DNA of 64,000 nt from assembly GCF_040813715.1 (NCBI RefSeq), contig NZ_JBFOCH010000024.1; one strand, written 5' to 3'. Below are positions 52,520 to 63,116 of this stretch, in pieces. Source of the stretch: Mesorhizobium_K marinum (GTDB lineage: Bacteria > Pseudomonadota > Alphaproteobacteria > Rhizobiales > Rhizobiaceae). The position numbers and the translations under genes were made by a program. Positions within the stretch are counted from its first letter, which is position 1; every line of letters starts with the position of its first letter. The notes below the pieces were generated by a model that worked only from the letters and a program-made list of their open reading frames with translations, searched no databases and had not been told where the DNA came from.

Positions 52520-53097
52520 GCCCCGACATGGCGGCCGGCACGCTCGTCGCCCCGAAGCCGAAAGGCATCATCGATCCTTCGACCGGCAAGCCGGTCGGCC
52601 ACGACGACCCCTACTTCGGCTCGATCAACGAGGAACTGTCCGACAAGGGCTTCCTGGTCACCTCCTCGGAGGCGCTGGTCAACTGGGCGCGCTCGGGTTC
52701 GCTGATGTGGATGACCTTCGGCCTCGCCTGCTGCGCCGTGGAGATGATGCACACGTCCATGCCGCGCTACGACGCCGAAAGGTTCGGCGCCGCGCCGCGC
52801 GCATCGCCGCGCCAATCGGACGTGATGATCGTCGCCGGCACCCTGACCAACAAGATGGCGCCCGCGCTCCGCAAGGTCTACGACCAGATGCCGGAGCCCC
52901 GCTACGTTATTTCGATGGGCTCGTGCGCCAATGGCGGCGGCTACTATCATTATTCCTATGCGGTGGTGCGCGGCTGCGACCGCGTCGTGCCGGTCGACAT
53001 CTACGTGCCCGGCTGCCCGCCGACGGCCGAGGCGTTGCTCTACGGCATCCTTCTTCTGCAGAAGAAGATCCGCCGCACCGGCACGATCGAGCGGTGA
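52510..53097 (+). CDS. nuoB: NADH-quinone oxidoreductase subunit B
   Basis: A 195-residue subunit carrying cluster N2, the last Fe-S centre before quinone. The ligands are in FGLACCAVEMMHT, SMGSCANGGGYYHY and VPGCPPTAEALLYGI. The start at 52510 overlaps nuoA; a longer upstream frame is nuoA sequence in another frame. Confidence 0.97.
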   Translation: MGLSPDMAAGTLVAPKPKGIIDPSTGKPVGHDDPYFGSINEELSDKGFLVTSSEALVNWARSGSLMWMTFGLACCAVEMMHTSMPRYDAERFGAAPRASPRQSDVMIVAGTLTNKMAPALRKVYDQMPEPRYVISMGSCANGGGYYHYSYAVVRGCDRVVPVDIYVPGCPPTAEALLYGILLLQKKIRRTGTIER

Positions 53098-53100
53098 TCC

Positions 53101-53703
53101 ATGAGTGATGCGCTTCAGCGGCTTTACGACCACATCGCCGGCACGTTCGGCGACAGGATCGTCGCTTCCGAAATCGCCTATGGCGAACTGAACGTCACGG
53201 TCGGCGGCGACGACCTCGTCGCCGTGATGACTTTCCTGCGCGACGATTCGGCCTGCCAGTTCGTTTCGTTCATCGACGCGTCGGGGGCCGACTATCCGTC
53301 GCGGGCGAAGCGTTTCGACGTGGTCTATCACCTGCTTTCGCCGAAGAAGAACCTGCGCATCCGCGTCAGGGTGATGACCGACGAGGACACGCCGGTCCCC
53401 TCGATCACCGGCGTTTTCCCGGGCGCGGACTGGTTCGAGCGCGAGACCTACGATCTCTACGGCATCCTGTTCTCCGGCCATCCGGACCTGCGGCGCCTGC
53501 TCACCGACTACGGCTTCGACGGGCATCCGCTGCGCAAGGACTTCCCGCTCACCGGTTTCGTCGAGGTGCGCTACGACGACGAGGTGAAGCGCGTCGTCTA
53601 CGAGCCGGTCGAGCTCAAGCAGGAGTTCCGCAATTTCGATTTCCTCTCGCCCTGGGAAGGCACGGACTACGTGCTGCCGGGCGACGAAAAGGCGAAGCAG
53701 TAA
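53101..53703 (+). CDS. nuoC: NADH-quinone oxidoreductase subunit C
   Basis: A 200-residue peripheral-arm subunit (30-kDa family). The signature reads ERETYDLYGILFSGHPDLRR, then LLTDYGFDGHPLRKDFPLTG. It is separate from NuoD, unlike the fused NuoCD of E. coli. It sits 3 bp after nuoB and directly abuts nuoD. Confidence 0.97.
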   Translation: MSDALQRLYDHIAGTFGDRIVASEIAYGELNVTVGGDDLVAVMTFLRDDSACQFVSFIDASGADYPSRAKRFDVVYHLLSPKKNLRIRVRVMTDEDTPVPSITGVFPGADWFERETYDLYGILFSGHPDLRRLLTDYGFDGHPLRKDFPLTGFVEVRYDDEVKRVVYEPVELKQEFRNFDFLSPWEGTDYVLPGDEKAKQ

Positions 53704-54894
53704 ATGGCTGAGACCGCCGTCCGCAACTTCAACATCAACTTCGGGCCGCAGCATCCGGCCGCGCACGGCGTGCTGCGCCTCGTGCTGGAGCTCGACGGCG
53801 AGGTGGTCGACCGCGTCGATCCGCATATCGGTCTCCTGCATCGCGGCACCGAGAAGCTGATCGAGGCCAAGACCTACCTGCAGGCGCTGCCCTACCTGGA
53901 CCGGCTCGACTACTGCTCGCCGATGAACCAGGAGCACGCCTTCGCGCTGGCGACCGAGCGGCTGCTCGGCATCGAAATCCCGAAGCGCGGCCAGCTCATT
54001 CGCGTGCTCTGCTGCGAAATCGGCCGCATCATGAGCCACATCCTCAACGTGACGACCCAGGCCATGGACGTCGGCGCGCTTACGCCGCCGCTCTGGGGCT
54101 TCGTCGACCGCGAGAAGCTGATGGTGTTCTACGAGCGCATCAGCGGCTCGCGCATGCACGCGGCTTATATCCGGCCGGGCGGTGTCCATCAGGACATCCC
54201 CGACCAGGTGCTCGAGGACATCGGCCGCTGGATCGACCCGTTCCTGAAGACGCTGGACGATCTGGACAATCTGCTCACGCCGAACCGCATCTTCAAGCAG
54301 CGCAACGTCGACATCGGCGTCGTCAGCCTGGACGACGCCTGGGCCTGGGGTTTCTCGGGCGTCATGGTGCGCGGCTCCGGCGCCGCCTGGGACCTGAGGA
54401 AGTCGCAGCCCTACGAATGCTATCCGGAAATGGAATTCGACATTCCGATCGGCAAGAACGGCGACTGCTTCGACCGCTACCTCATCCGCATGGAGGAGAT
54501 GCGCCAGTCGGCCAAGATCATGCGCCAGTGCCTCGACAGGCTGCTCGGCAAGGATCGCGGCGGCCCGGTCTCGAACCTCGACGGCAAGGTCGTGCCGCCG
54601 AAGCGCGGCGAGATGAAGCGTTCGATGGAAGCGCTCATCCATCACTTCAAGCTCTACACAGAAGGCTACCACGTGCCGGCGGGCGAGGTGTATGCCGCGG
54701 TCGAGGCGCCGAAGGGCGAGTTCGGCGTCTACCTCGTGTCGGACGGCGCCAACAAGCCGTACCGCTGCAAGCTCAGGGCGCCCGGCTTCGCGCATCTGCA
54801 GGCGATGGATTTCCTGTGCCGCGGCCACATGCTGGCCGACGTTGCCGCAGTGCTGGGATCGCTCGACATCGTGTTCGGCGAGGTGGACAGATGA
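53704..54894 (+). CDS. nuoD: NADH-quinone oxidoreductase subunit D
   Basis: A 396-residue 49-kDa subunit that forms the quinone site with NuoB. It has NFGPQHPAAHGVLRLVLEL, HIGLLHRGTEKLIE, YCSPMNQEHAFALA and the C-terminal FLCRGHMLADVAAVLGSLDI. Its stop overlaps the FkbM gene start. Confidence 0.97.
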   Translation: MAETAVRNFNINFGPQHPAAHGVLRLVLELDGEVVDRVDPHIGLLHRGTEKLIEAKTYLQALPYLDRLDYCSPMNQEHAFALATERLLGIEIPKRGQLIRVLCCEIGRIMSHILNVTTQAMDVGALTPPLWGFVDREKLMVFYERISGSRMHAAYIRPGGVHQDIPDQVLEDIGRWIDPFLKTLDDLDNLLTPNRIFKQRNVDIGVVSLDDAWAWGFSGVMVRGSGAAWDLRKSQPYECYPEMEFDIPIGKNGDCFDRYLIRMEEMRQSAKIMRQCLDRLLGKDRGGPVSNLDGKVVPPKRGEMKRSMEALIHHFKLYTEGYHVPAGEVYAAVEAPKGEFGVYLVSDGANKPYRCKLRAPGFAHLQAMDFLCRGHMLADVAAVLGSLDIVFGEVDR

Positions 54895-55856
54895 CCATCG
54901 CCGTGGCGGCCGACATCGTGATCGATGCTCGCAGCGGACGCGTCGAGGGCGCATCCGCTGGCGAACGCGTCGCCATCACGGTGTTGCGCTCGGCCATGTT
55001 CTTCCTGAAGCCGTTCGCCAATGTCGGCATCTCCTATGTGGCGCGCGCCATGCGCGCACTGCTGCCCAGCGACAGGCCGATGCTTTTCGTGCTGACGCCG
55101 GACAGTTCCATGCGGGTCGCCTACTGCGACACCTACTGGTCCGTGCTGGTATCGCCGAACTACGCCTATGAGCGCTCGGTCAAAGCGCTGCTGAAGGCGT
55201 CGCGCGACGTCGACTACGGCTTCATCGACGGCGGCGCCAACCACGGCTACTGGTCGATCCTGGTTTCGGGCGGCGAGTTCGGTGCGAAGAAGGCGGTCGC
55301 CATCGAGGCGGCGTCGGACACGTTCTGCAGGCTGGACGACAACCGCAGCCTGAACGAAGGGCGCTTTTCCGTGCTGAACCGCGCGATCGGCGCGACCAGC
55401 GGCCAGCGCGTGCGCGTCTACGGCGCGAAGCACGAGGCCCGCTCCACCGTGGCACCGTCCGTGGACGCCGTGCCGATCCTGGATTGCGAGACGATCTCCG
55501 TCGACGATCTCGCCGACCTGCCGGAGTTCGCCGGCCTCGACAAGTTCGTCGTCAAGCTCGACGTCGAAGGCGTCGAGATCGCTGCCTTTTCGGGCGCGCA
55601 GCGCCTGCTGTCGGGCGACACGGTGTTCGTCTACGAGGAGCATGGCTCCGACACGCGGCACGAAACCACGCGCCATGTGATGGACGTCATGAAGCTCAGG
55701 GTATTCTGGCTCGGAGACGGACGCGCCCGCGAACTGTCGACGGCCGATGAACTCGACCGGATCAAGAAATCCCGCAGGGCCGGCTACGACATGGTTGCGA
55801 GCAGCAGCCGGTTTTGGCTGGACAGGCTCGATGCCTCGGCATCGACCGTTCACTGA
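54891..55856 (+). CDS. FkbM-family methyltransferase inside the nuo operon
   Basis: A 321-residue SAM-dependent methyltransferase of the FkbM type. The SAM-binding loop is YGFIDGGANHGYWSILVSGG and the acidic strand AVAIEAASDTFCRL; KFVVKLDVEGVEIAAFSGAQ is the family's hallmark late motif. The ATG overlaps the nuoD stop, so it is translated with the complex. It is not a normal complex I subunit. It could methylate a Nuo subunit or simply be inserted; nothing in the sequence decides this. The start is fixed by the overlap. Confidence 0.88.
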   Translation: MTIAVAADIVIDARSGRVEGASAGERVAITVLRSAMFFLKPFANVGISYVARAMRALLPSDRPMLFVLTPDSSMRVAYCDTYWSVLVSPNYAYERSVKALLKASRDVDYGFIDGGANHGYWSILVSGGEFGAKKAVAIEAASDTFCRLDDNRSLNEGRFSVLNRAIGATSGQRVRVYGAKHEARSTVAPSVDAVPILDCETISVDDLADLPEFAGLDKFVVKLDVEGVEIAAFSGAQRLLSGDTVFVYEEHGSDTRHETTRHVMDVMKLRVFWLGDGRARELSTADELDRIKKSRRAGYDMVASSSRFWLDRLDASASTVH

Positions 55857-55874
55857 GGGAATCGGGGAAGCAAG

Positions 55875-56975
55875 ATGAGTGTTCGCCGTTTAGCCGATGC
55901 CAGCGTCCAGCCCGCCGCGTTCGCCTTCAACGAGGCCAACGCCGCCGCGGCGCGGACATGGATCGCGAAGTATCCCAAGGGCCGCGAGCAGTCGGCCATC
56001 ATCCCGCTCCTGATGATCGCCCAGGAGCAGGAAGGCTGGGTCACCAAGGCCGCAATCGAAACGATCTGCGACATGCTGGACATGCCGCGCATCCGCGGGC
56101 TCGAAGTCGCCACCTTCTACACCCAGTTCCAGCTCAAGCCGGTCGGCACCCGGGCGCATGTCCAGGTCTGCGGCACCACGCCCTGCATGCTGCGCGGCTC
56201 GGAGAAGCTGATGGACGTGTGCCGGTCGAAGATCCATCACGACCAGTTCCACACCAACGAGGCCGGCACGCTGTCGTGGGAGGAGGTCGAATGCCTCGGC
56301 GCCTGCGTCAACGCGCCGATGGTGATGATCTTCAAGGACACCTACGAGGATCTGACGCCGGAGCGGCTGGAAGAGATCATCGATCAGTTCGAAAGCGGCC
56401 GTGGCGCCGAGGTGCCGGCCGGGCCGCAAAACGGCCGCACGGTTTCGGCGCCGCAGGCGGGGCTGACCTCGCTGGCGACCGAGGATGCGGTGCTGATGGC
56501 GAAGCGCGCTGCCGGCACGCAGGACGCCGGCAAGGCGGGCGGCGGCGAGGTGCCGCCGTCGAATGCGGCGAAGCCGAAGACCGATGCGCCGGAAACCAGC
56601 GCAGCGCTCGCAACGCCGTCGCCGCAGAAGGCGACGTCCGGTGCGGAGGCAGCGGCAGCCAAGAAGACCGCTAAGGTCGAAAAGCCCTCGCTCGACGACC
56701 CGACCCGTCCGGCCGGGATCGACAAGCCGGCGACCGTCGACGATCTCAAGATGATCTCCGGCGTCGGACCGAAGATCGAAGGCACGCTGCACTCGCTCGG
56801 CATCTACACTTTCGCGCAGATTGCATTGTGGAACGACGAGCACCGCGCCTGGGTCGACGGCTACCTCAATTTCAAGGGTCGCATCGACCGCGACGAGTGG
56901 GTGAAGCAGGCCGAGACGCTGCACAAGGGCGGCGTCGAGGAATATGTTCGCGTTTTCGGCAAGAAGCCGGTCTGA
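55875..56975 (+). CDS. nuoE: NADH-quinone oxidoreductase subunit E with C-terminal helix-hairpin-helix domain
   Basis: A 366-residue subunit, against about 160-230 for most NuoE. Residues 1-170 are the 24-kDa [2Fe-2S] subunit: ARTWIAKYPKGREQSAIIPL, VCGTTPCMLRGSEKLMDVC and VECLGACVNAPMVMI give the four Cys. An Ala/Pro/Lys-rich linker follows (about 175-280). The tail (about 290-360) is a helix-hairpin-helix-like domain: VDDLKMISGVGPKIEGTLHS and FKGRIDRDEWVKQAE. The same domain occurs in the gene at 58376. Tails of this kind are known in rhizobial NuoE. Confidence 0.95.
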   Translation: MSVRRLADASVQPAAFAFNEANAAAARTWIAKYPKGREQSAIIPLLMIAQEQEGWVTKAAIETICDMLDMPRIRGLEVATFYTQFQLKPVGTRAHVQVCGTTPCMLRGSEKLMDVCRSKIHHDQFHTNEAGTLSWEEVECLGACVNAPMVMIFKDTYEDLTPERLEEIIDQFESGRGAEVPAGPQNGRTVSAPQAGLTSLATEDAVLMAKRAAGTQDAGKAGGGEVPPSNAAKPKTDAPETSAALATPSPQKATSGAEAAAAKKTAKVEKPSLDDPTRPAGIDKPATVDDLKMISGVGPKIEGTLHSLGIYTFAQIALWNDEHRAWVDGYLNFKGRIDRDEWVKQAETLHKGGVEEYVRVFGKKPV

Positions 56976-56986
56976 GGGCGAGAAGA

Positions 56987-58291
<1,305 letters not shown>

Positions 58292-58375
58292 CGGCATAGC
58301 AGAAACGAAAGTGCGGGCCGAAGGCCCGAAAGGAAACGGCGAAGGCGGGCAGACGAAAACCAAAGGAGACAGACG

Positions 58376-59065
58376 ATGTCCATGTTTTCCCTGCCTGAGG
58401 AACTGATGCCAGACGTGAAGAAGTTCGAGACGATGACGGATGAGATGACGGTCGTGCTGCCGCGCGAGATGGCGGCCGCCTTCAATCTCTTCGTGCATCC
58501 GTTTGCCGGCGCGGCCGCGGCTTCGGCCGTCGGGATTGGGCTCGCAAGCCAGGGCTTCGGCGCCTGGATGGGCGCCATGACGGCGTTCGCCGAGGCCTCG
58601 CAGCGGGCTTTCTCCACCGGACTGCCTGAGGCCGGACAGGCGCAGCGCCCCGCGACGCGCACGCGTTCGTCGGCCACCAAGGCGAGGACGACCGCCAGGA
58701 CCCTGATCGAGGAAGCGCACTCGACGGCGCTCGAGATCGCGGGAGCGGCCGATGCAATCGCGCCATCGGCGGCTGAACCGGAAGCATCGCCGGGCAGCGC
58801 CGCCGATTTGCTGCCGGAGGATTTCCGCCAGCCCAAGGCGATCGCCAAGCCGAGGAAGGCCGACGACCTCAAGGCGATCTCCGGCATCGGCCCGAAGCTG
58901 GAGCAGGTACTGAACGGCCTCGGTGTCTGGACCTATGCGCAGATCGCCGCCTGGTCGGCGGAAGAGATCGCCTGGGTCGACGACTATCTGTCGTTCAAGG
59001 GGCGCATCGGCCGCGACGACTGGATCGGCCAGGCGGCAAAGCTGGCGGGCAGGAAGAAGCGTTAG
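58376..59065 (+). CDS. Helix-hairpin-helix protein between nuoF and nuoG
   Basis: A 229-residue protein not in the core complex. Residues 1-90 are alanine-rich and partly hydrophobic (AGAAAASAVGIGLASQGFGA), somewhat phasin-like; 90-165 is a low-complexity linker; the C-terminal 65 residues are a helix-hairpin-helix-like domain (ADDLKAISGIGPKLEQVLNG, then FKGRIGRDDWIGQAAKLAG). That domain closely resembles the tail of NuoE. AAAGGAGA precedes the ATG. A structural or assembly link with NuoE is plausible; the function is unknown. Confidence 0.82.
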   Translation: MSMFSLPEELMPDVKKFETMTDEMTVVLPREMAAAFNLFVHPFAGAAAASAVGIGLASQGFGAWMGAMTAFAEASQRAFSTGLPEAGQAQRPATRTRSSATKARTTARTLIEEAHSTALEIAGAADAIAPSAAEPEASPGSAADLLPEDFRQPKAIAKPRKADDLKAISGIGPKLEQVLNGLGVWTYAQIAAWSAEEIAWVDDYLSFKGRIGRDDWIGQAAKLAGRKKR

Positions 59066-59122
59066 GTTTCGGGCATCGCCCGGTTTGGAATTGCGGCTGA
59101 CGCCGCTGGGGTTTGAGGCAAT

Positions 59123-61204
59123 ATGGCTAAGCTCAAGGTCGACGGGAAAGAGATCGAGGTACCCGACCACTACACGCTGCTGCAGGCGGCGGAAGAGGCG
59201 GGCGCGGAGGTTCCGCGCTTCTGCTTCCACGAGCGGCTGTCGATTGCCGGCAACTGCCGCATGTGCCTGGTCGAGGTGAAGGGCGGCCCGCCGAAGCCGG
59301 CGGCTTCCTGCGCCATGGGCGTGCGCGACCTGCGTCCCGGTCCGAACGGTGAAGCGCCGGAAATCTTCACCAACACGCCGATGGTCAAGAAGGCCCGCGA
59401 AGGCGTGATGGAGTTCCTGCTCATCAACCATCCGCTCGACTGCCCCATCTGCGACCAGGGCGGCGAGTGCGACCTGCAGGACCAGGCGATGGCCTTCGGC
59501 GTCGACTCTTCGCGCTACAAGGAGAACAAGCGCGCCGTCGAGGACAAGTACATCGGCCCGCTGGTCAAGACGATCATGAACCGCTGCATCCACTGCACGC
59601 GGTGCGTCCGCTTCACCACCGAAGTCGCCGGCATCTCCGAACTCGGCCTGATCGGCCGCGGCGAGGACGCCGAGATCACGACCTACCTCGAACAGGCGAT
59701 GACGTCGGAACTGCAGGGCAACGTCATCGACCTCTGCCCGGTCGGCGCTCTGACTTCCAAGCCGTTCGCCTTCACCGCGCGCCCGTGGGAGCTGACCAAG
59801 ACCGAATCGATCGACGTCATGGATGCCGTCGGCTCGGCGATCCGCGTCGACAGCCGCGGCCGCGAGGTGATGCGCATCATGCCGCGCGTCAACGAGGCTG
59901 TGAACGAGGAGTGGATTTCCGACAAGACCCGCTTCATCTGGGACGGCCTGCGCTCGCAGCGGCTGGACCGACCCTATGTCCGCAAGGGCGGAAAGCTCGT
60001 GCAGGCGACCTGGCCCGAGGCTTTCGAGGCCATCCGCGCAGCGGTGGCCGCCGCGGCGCCCGAGCGCATCGGCGCGATCGCGGGCGACGTCGCCTCGGTC
60101 GAGGAGATGTACGCGCTGAAGAAGCTGGCGCAGGCGCTCGGTTCCGAAAACATCGACTGCCGGCAGGACGGCGCCGCGCTCGACCCGGCGCTCGGCCGCG
60201 CGAGCTACCTGTTCAACGCCACCATCGAAGGCATCGAGCAGGCCGATGCGGTTCTCATCATCGGTTCGAATCCCCGTTTCGAGGCTTCGGTGCTCAATGC
60301 CCGCATCCGCAAACGCTGGCGTCAGGGCAAGCTGCCGGTCGGCGTGATCGGCGAGATCGGCGACCTGCGCTACGACTACGAGCAGCTCGGAGCCGGCGCC
60401 GACACGCTGAAGGCGCTGGCTGACGGTTCGGGCTCGTTCTTCGAGGCGCTTAAGGCGGCGACGCATCCGCTGATCATCGTCGGGCAGGGCGCCTTGTCGC
60501 GCTCCGACGGCGCGGCCGTGCTCGGTCAGGCCGCCAAGCTCGCCCTGGCGGTCGACGCCGTGCGCGACGACTGGAACGGCTTTTCGGTGCTGCACACGGC
60601 GGCGGCGCGCGTCGGCGGGCTCGATGTCGGCTTCGTGCCGGGCAAGGGCGGCAAGGACGTCGCCGGCATGCTCGGCCAGACCGACGTGCTGTTCCTGCTC
60701 GGCGCCGATGAAATCGACATGGCGGCAACCGGCGATGCGTTCGTGGTCTATGTCGGCACGCACGGCGATGCCGGCGCGCACCGCGCCGACGTCATCCTGC
60801 CGGGCGCGACCTACACCGAGAAGTCGGGCACCTATGTCAACACCGAGGGGCGCGTCCAGATGGCCAGCCGCGCGGGCTTCGCGCCGGGCGGAGCCAAGGA
60901 GGACTGGGCCATCCTGCGCGCCCTGTCGGAGGTGCTCGGGCACAGGCTGCCGTTCGATTCGCTTGCCCAGCTGCGCGCCGCGCTTTACGGCGAGCATCCC
61001 CATCTTTCGCGCATCGACGAGATCGAGGCAGGCGGCACGGCGGATATCGACCGCGTCGCGCGGCTTGGCGGACGGCTCAACAAGGGCGCCTTCACCTCGC
61101 CGGTGAAGGACTTCTATCTAACCAACCCGATCGCGCGCGCCTCGGCCGTCATGGCCGAATGTTCGGCGCTGGCGAAGAACGGTTTCAAGCAGGCGGCGGA
61201 ATAG
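59123..61204 (+). CDS. nuoG: NADH-quinone oxidoreductase subunit G
   Basis: A 693-residue 75-kDa subunit. The N-terminal ferredoxin domain has RFCFHERLSIAGNCRMCLVE; the His-Cys cluster is in HPLDCPICDQGGECDLQDQ and N4 in RCIHCTRCVRFTTEVAG. The rest is a molybdopterin-oxidoreductase-like domain without cofactor. Length and ends are normal. Confidence 0.97.
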   Translation: MAKLKVDGKEIEVPDHYTLLQAAEEAGAEVPRFCFHERLSIAGNCRMCLVEVKGGPPKPAASCAMGVRDLRPGPNGEAPEIFTNTPMVKKAREGVMEFLLINHPLDCPICDQGGECDLQDQAMAFGVDSSRYKENKRAVEDKYIGPLVKTIMNRCIHCTRCVRFTTEVAGISELGLIGRGEDAEITTYLEQAMTSELQGNVIDLCPVGALTSKPFAFTARPWELTKTESIDVMDAVGSAIRVDSRGREVMRIMPRVNEAVNEEWISDKTRFIWDGLRSQRLDRPYVRKGGKLVQATWPEAFEAIRAAVAAAAPERIGAIAGDVASVEEMYALKKLAQALGSENIDCRQDGAALDPALGRASYLFNATIEGIEQADAVLIIGSNPRFEASVLNARIRKRWRQGKLPVGVIGEIGDLRYDYEQLGAGADTLKALADGSGSFFEALKAATHPLIIVGQGALSRSDGAAVLGQAAKLALAVDAVRDDWNGFSVLHTAAARVGGLDVGFVPGKGGKDVAGMLGQTDVLFLLGADEIDMAATGDAFVVYVGTHGDAGAHRADVILPGATYTEKSGTYVNTEGRVQMASRAGFAPGGAKEDWAILRALSEVLGHRLPFDSLAQLRAALYGEHPHLSRIDEIEAGGTADIDRVARLGGRLNKGAFTSPVKDFYLTNPIARASAVMAECSALAKNGFKQAAE

Positions 61205-61207
61205 ACG

Positions 61208-62251
61208 ATGGGAGACTTCTTCTTCACTTACGTCTGGCCGACGCTGATCATGCTGCTGCAGTCGGTCATGCTGATCGTCGTGCTGCTGGTCGGCATCGCA
61301 TTCCTGCTCTACGCCGACCGCAAGGTTTGGGCGGCCGTGCAGTTGCGCCGCGGCCCGAACGTGGTCGGACCATGGGGACTGCTGCAATCCTTCGCGGACC
61401 TGTTCAAGTTCGTGTTCAAGGAACCGGTCATTCCGTCCGGCGCCAACAAGGTGATCTTCCTGCTCGCGCCGCTGGTGACGACGGTGCTGGCGCTGGCCAC
61501 CTACGCCGTGGTGCCGTTCGCCGACGGCTGGGTGATCGCCAACATCAATGTCGGCATCCTCTACATCTTCGCGATTTCGTCGCTCGAGGTGTACGGCGTC
61601 ATCATGGCCGGCTGGGCGTCGAACTCGAAATATCCCTTCCTCGGCGCGCTGCGCTCGGCGGCCCAGATGGTGTCCTACGAGGTTTCCATCGGCTTCGTCA
61701 TCGTGTGCGTGCTGTTGACGGTCGGCTCGCTCAACCTGTCCGAGATCGTACTGTCGCAGCAGGACGGCCTCGGCACCCGGCTCGGCCTGCCAAACTCGCT
61801 GCTCGACTGGAACTGGCTGGCGCTGTTCCCGATGTTCGTCGTGTTCTTCATCTCGGCCCTGGCCGAGACGAACCGCCCGCCCTTCGACCTGGTCGAGGCG
61901 GAGTCCGAACTGGTCGCCGGTCACATGATCGAATATTCGTCGACGCCCTATCTGCTGTTCATGCTCAGCGAATATGTCGCGATCGTGCTGATGTGCGCGC
62001 TGACGACCATCCTGTTCCTCGGTGGCTGGCTTCCGCCATTCGACTTCGCGCCCTTCACCTGGGTGCCCGGCGTCGTCTGGTTCCTGCTGAAGCTCTGCTT
62101 CGTCTTCTTCATGTTCGCCATGGTGAAGGCGTTCGTGCCGCGCTACCGCTACGACCAGCTCATGCGCCTGGGATGGAAGGTGTTCCTGCCGCTTTCGCTG
62201 TTCATGGTCGTCGCGACCGCGGCCGTCCTCAAGCTGACCGGGTCGGCGTGA
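61208..62251 (+). CDS. nuoH: NADH-quinone oxidoreductase subunit H
   Basis: A 347-residue membrane subunit with eight helices that links the quinone site to the proton channels. Signatures are YADRKVWAAVQLRRGPNVVG, ISALAETNRPPFDLVEAESE and LVAGHMIEYSS. It starts 3 bp after nuoG, and its stop shares a base with the next ATG (TGATG). Confidence 0.97.
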   Translation: MGDFFFTYVWPTLIMLLQSVMLIVVLLVGIAFLLYADRKVWAAVQLRRGPNVVGPWGLLQSFADLFKFVFKEPVIPSGANKVIFLLAPLVTTVLALATYAVVPFADGWVIANINVGILYIFAISSLEVYGVIMAGWASNSKYPFLGALRSAAQMVSYEVSIGFVIVCVLLTVGSLNLSEIVLSQQDGLGTRLGLPNSLLDWNWLALFPMFVVFFISALAETNRPPFDLVEAESELVAGHMIEYSSTPYLLFMLSEYVAIVLMCALTTILFLGGWLPPFDFAPFTWVPGVVWFLLKLCFVFFMFAMVKAFVPRYRYDQLMRLGWKVFLPLSLFMVVATAAVLKLTGSA

Positions 62252-62442
62252 TGGGTGCGGGCGGGATCGGCGCACTGGCGGGCGTGGGACTGGCGGCGGT
62301 GGACTTCGCGCTGCTCAGGCTGCTCGCGTCGCGCGTCGAACTCGACGACACCAAACGGGTGCTCAACATAGTCGGCCTCAGCCAGTTCGCGCTGCTGCCG
62401 GTCGTGGGCTGGTTCGCCGGCCCGCTCATTGCTGGAGAATGA
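62251..62442 (+). CDS. 63-residue membrane protein between nuoH and nuoI
   Basis: A small frame locked into the operon by a TGATG overlap with nuoH and by an overlap with the nuoI start. It reads as two hydrophobic helices (GIGALAGVGLAAVDFALLRL and FALLPVVGWFAGPLIAG) joined by a polar loop VELDDTKR. I do not recognise the family. It may be an accessory subunit or assembly peptide. Confidence 0.7.
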   Translation: MGAGGIGALAGVGLAAVDFALLRLLASRVELDDTKRVLNIVGLSQFALLPVVGWFAGPLIAGE

Positions 62443-62444
62443 CG

Positions 62445-62936
62445 ATGTCAGCGCTAGCCCAAGCCGCCAAGTCGCTGCTGCTCAAGGATTTCGTGAGCGC
62501 CTTCTTCCTGTCGATGCGCCAGTTCTTCGCGCCGAAGGAGACGGTGAACTATCCGCACGAGAAGGGCCCGCTCAGCCCGCGCTTCCGCGGCGAGCATGCG
62601 CTCAGGCGCTATCCCAACGGCGAGGAGCGCTGCATCGCCTGCAAGCTGTGCGAGGCGATCTGCCCGGCGCAGGCGATCACCATCGAGGCCGGCCCGCGCC
62701 GCAACGACGGCACGCGGCGCACCGTGCGCTACGACATCGACATGGTGAAGTGCATCTATTGCGGCTTCTGCCAGGAGGCCTGCCCGGTCGACGCCATCGT
62801 CGAGGGACCGAATTTCGAGTTCGCGACGGAAACGCGCGAGGAACTCTACTACGACAAGGAAAAGCTGCTCGCCAACGGCGATCGCTGGGAGCGGGAGATT
62901 GCCCGCAACCTGGCGCTCGACGCGCCGTACCGCTGA
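62445..62936 (+). CDS. nuoI: NADH-quinone oxidoreductase subunit I
   Basis: A 163-residue 23-kDa subunit with two [4Fe-4S] clusters, ERCIACKLCEAICPAQAI and CIYCGFCQEACPVDAI. ATG 62445 has GGAG at proper spacing; ATG 62439 also lies in frame and overlaps the preceding small gene. Confidence 0.97.
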   Translation: MSALAQAAKSLLLKDFVSAFFLSMRQFFAPKETVNYPHEKGPLSPRFRGEHALRRYPNGEERCIACKLCEAICPAQAITIEAGPRRNDGTRRTVRYDIDMVKCIYCGFCQEACPVDAIVEGPNFEFATETREELYYDKEKLLANGDRWEREIARNLALDAPYR

Positions 62937-63116
62937 CATGCGGGCCGCCGACGCGCATTGAGGAGCGCTGCTTCTCGCCCGGTCGCTGACCGGCTTCTCC
63001 CCAGGAAGGGAGGAGAAAAAACGACAGAGATGGACGCGCCGGTCAGGCTCGTCTAAGGCACAGGCGGCATCGCGCCGGAGGCGGACGCGAAGCCGGGACT
63101 TAACCGGGGACTACCC
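62937..63116. other. nuoI-nuoJ spacer with short stem-loops
   Basis: This 180-bp gap is unusual in an otherwise tightly packed operon. It contains a small stem CCGGTC-GCT-GACCGG near 62980 and a following TTCTCC...GGAGAA pair. No gene is seen; the stems may affect mRNA processing. Confidence 0.45.
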
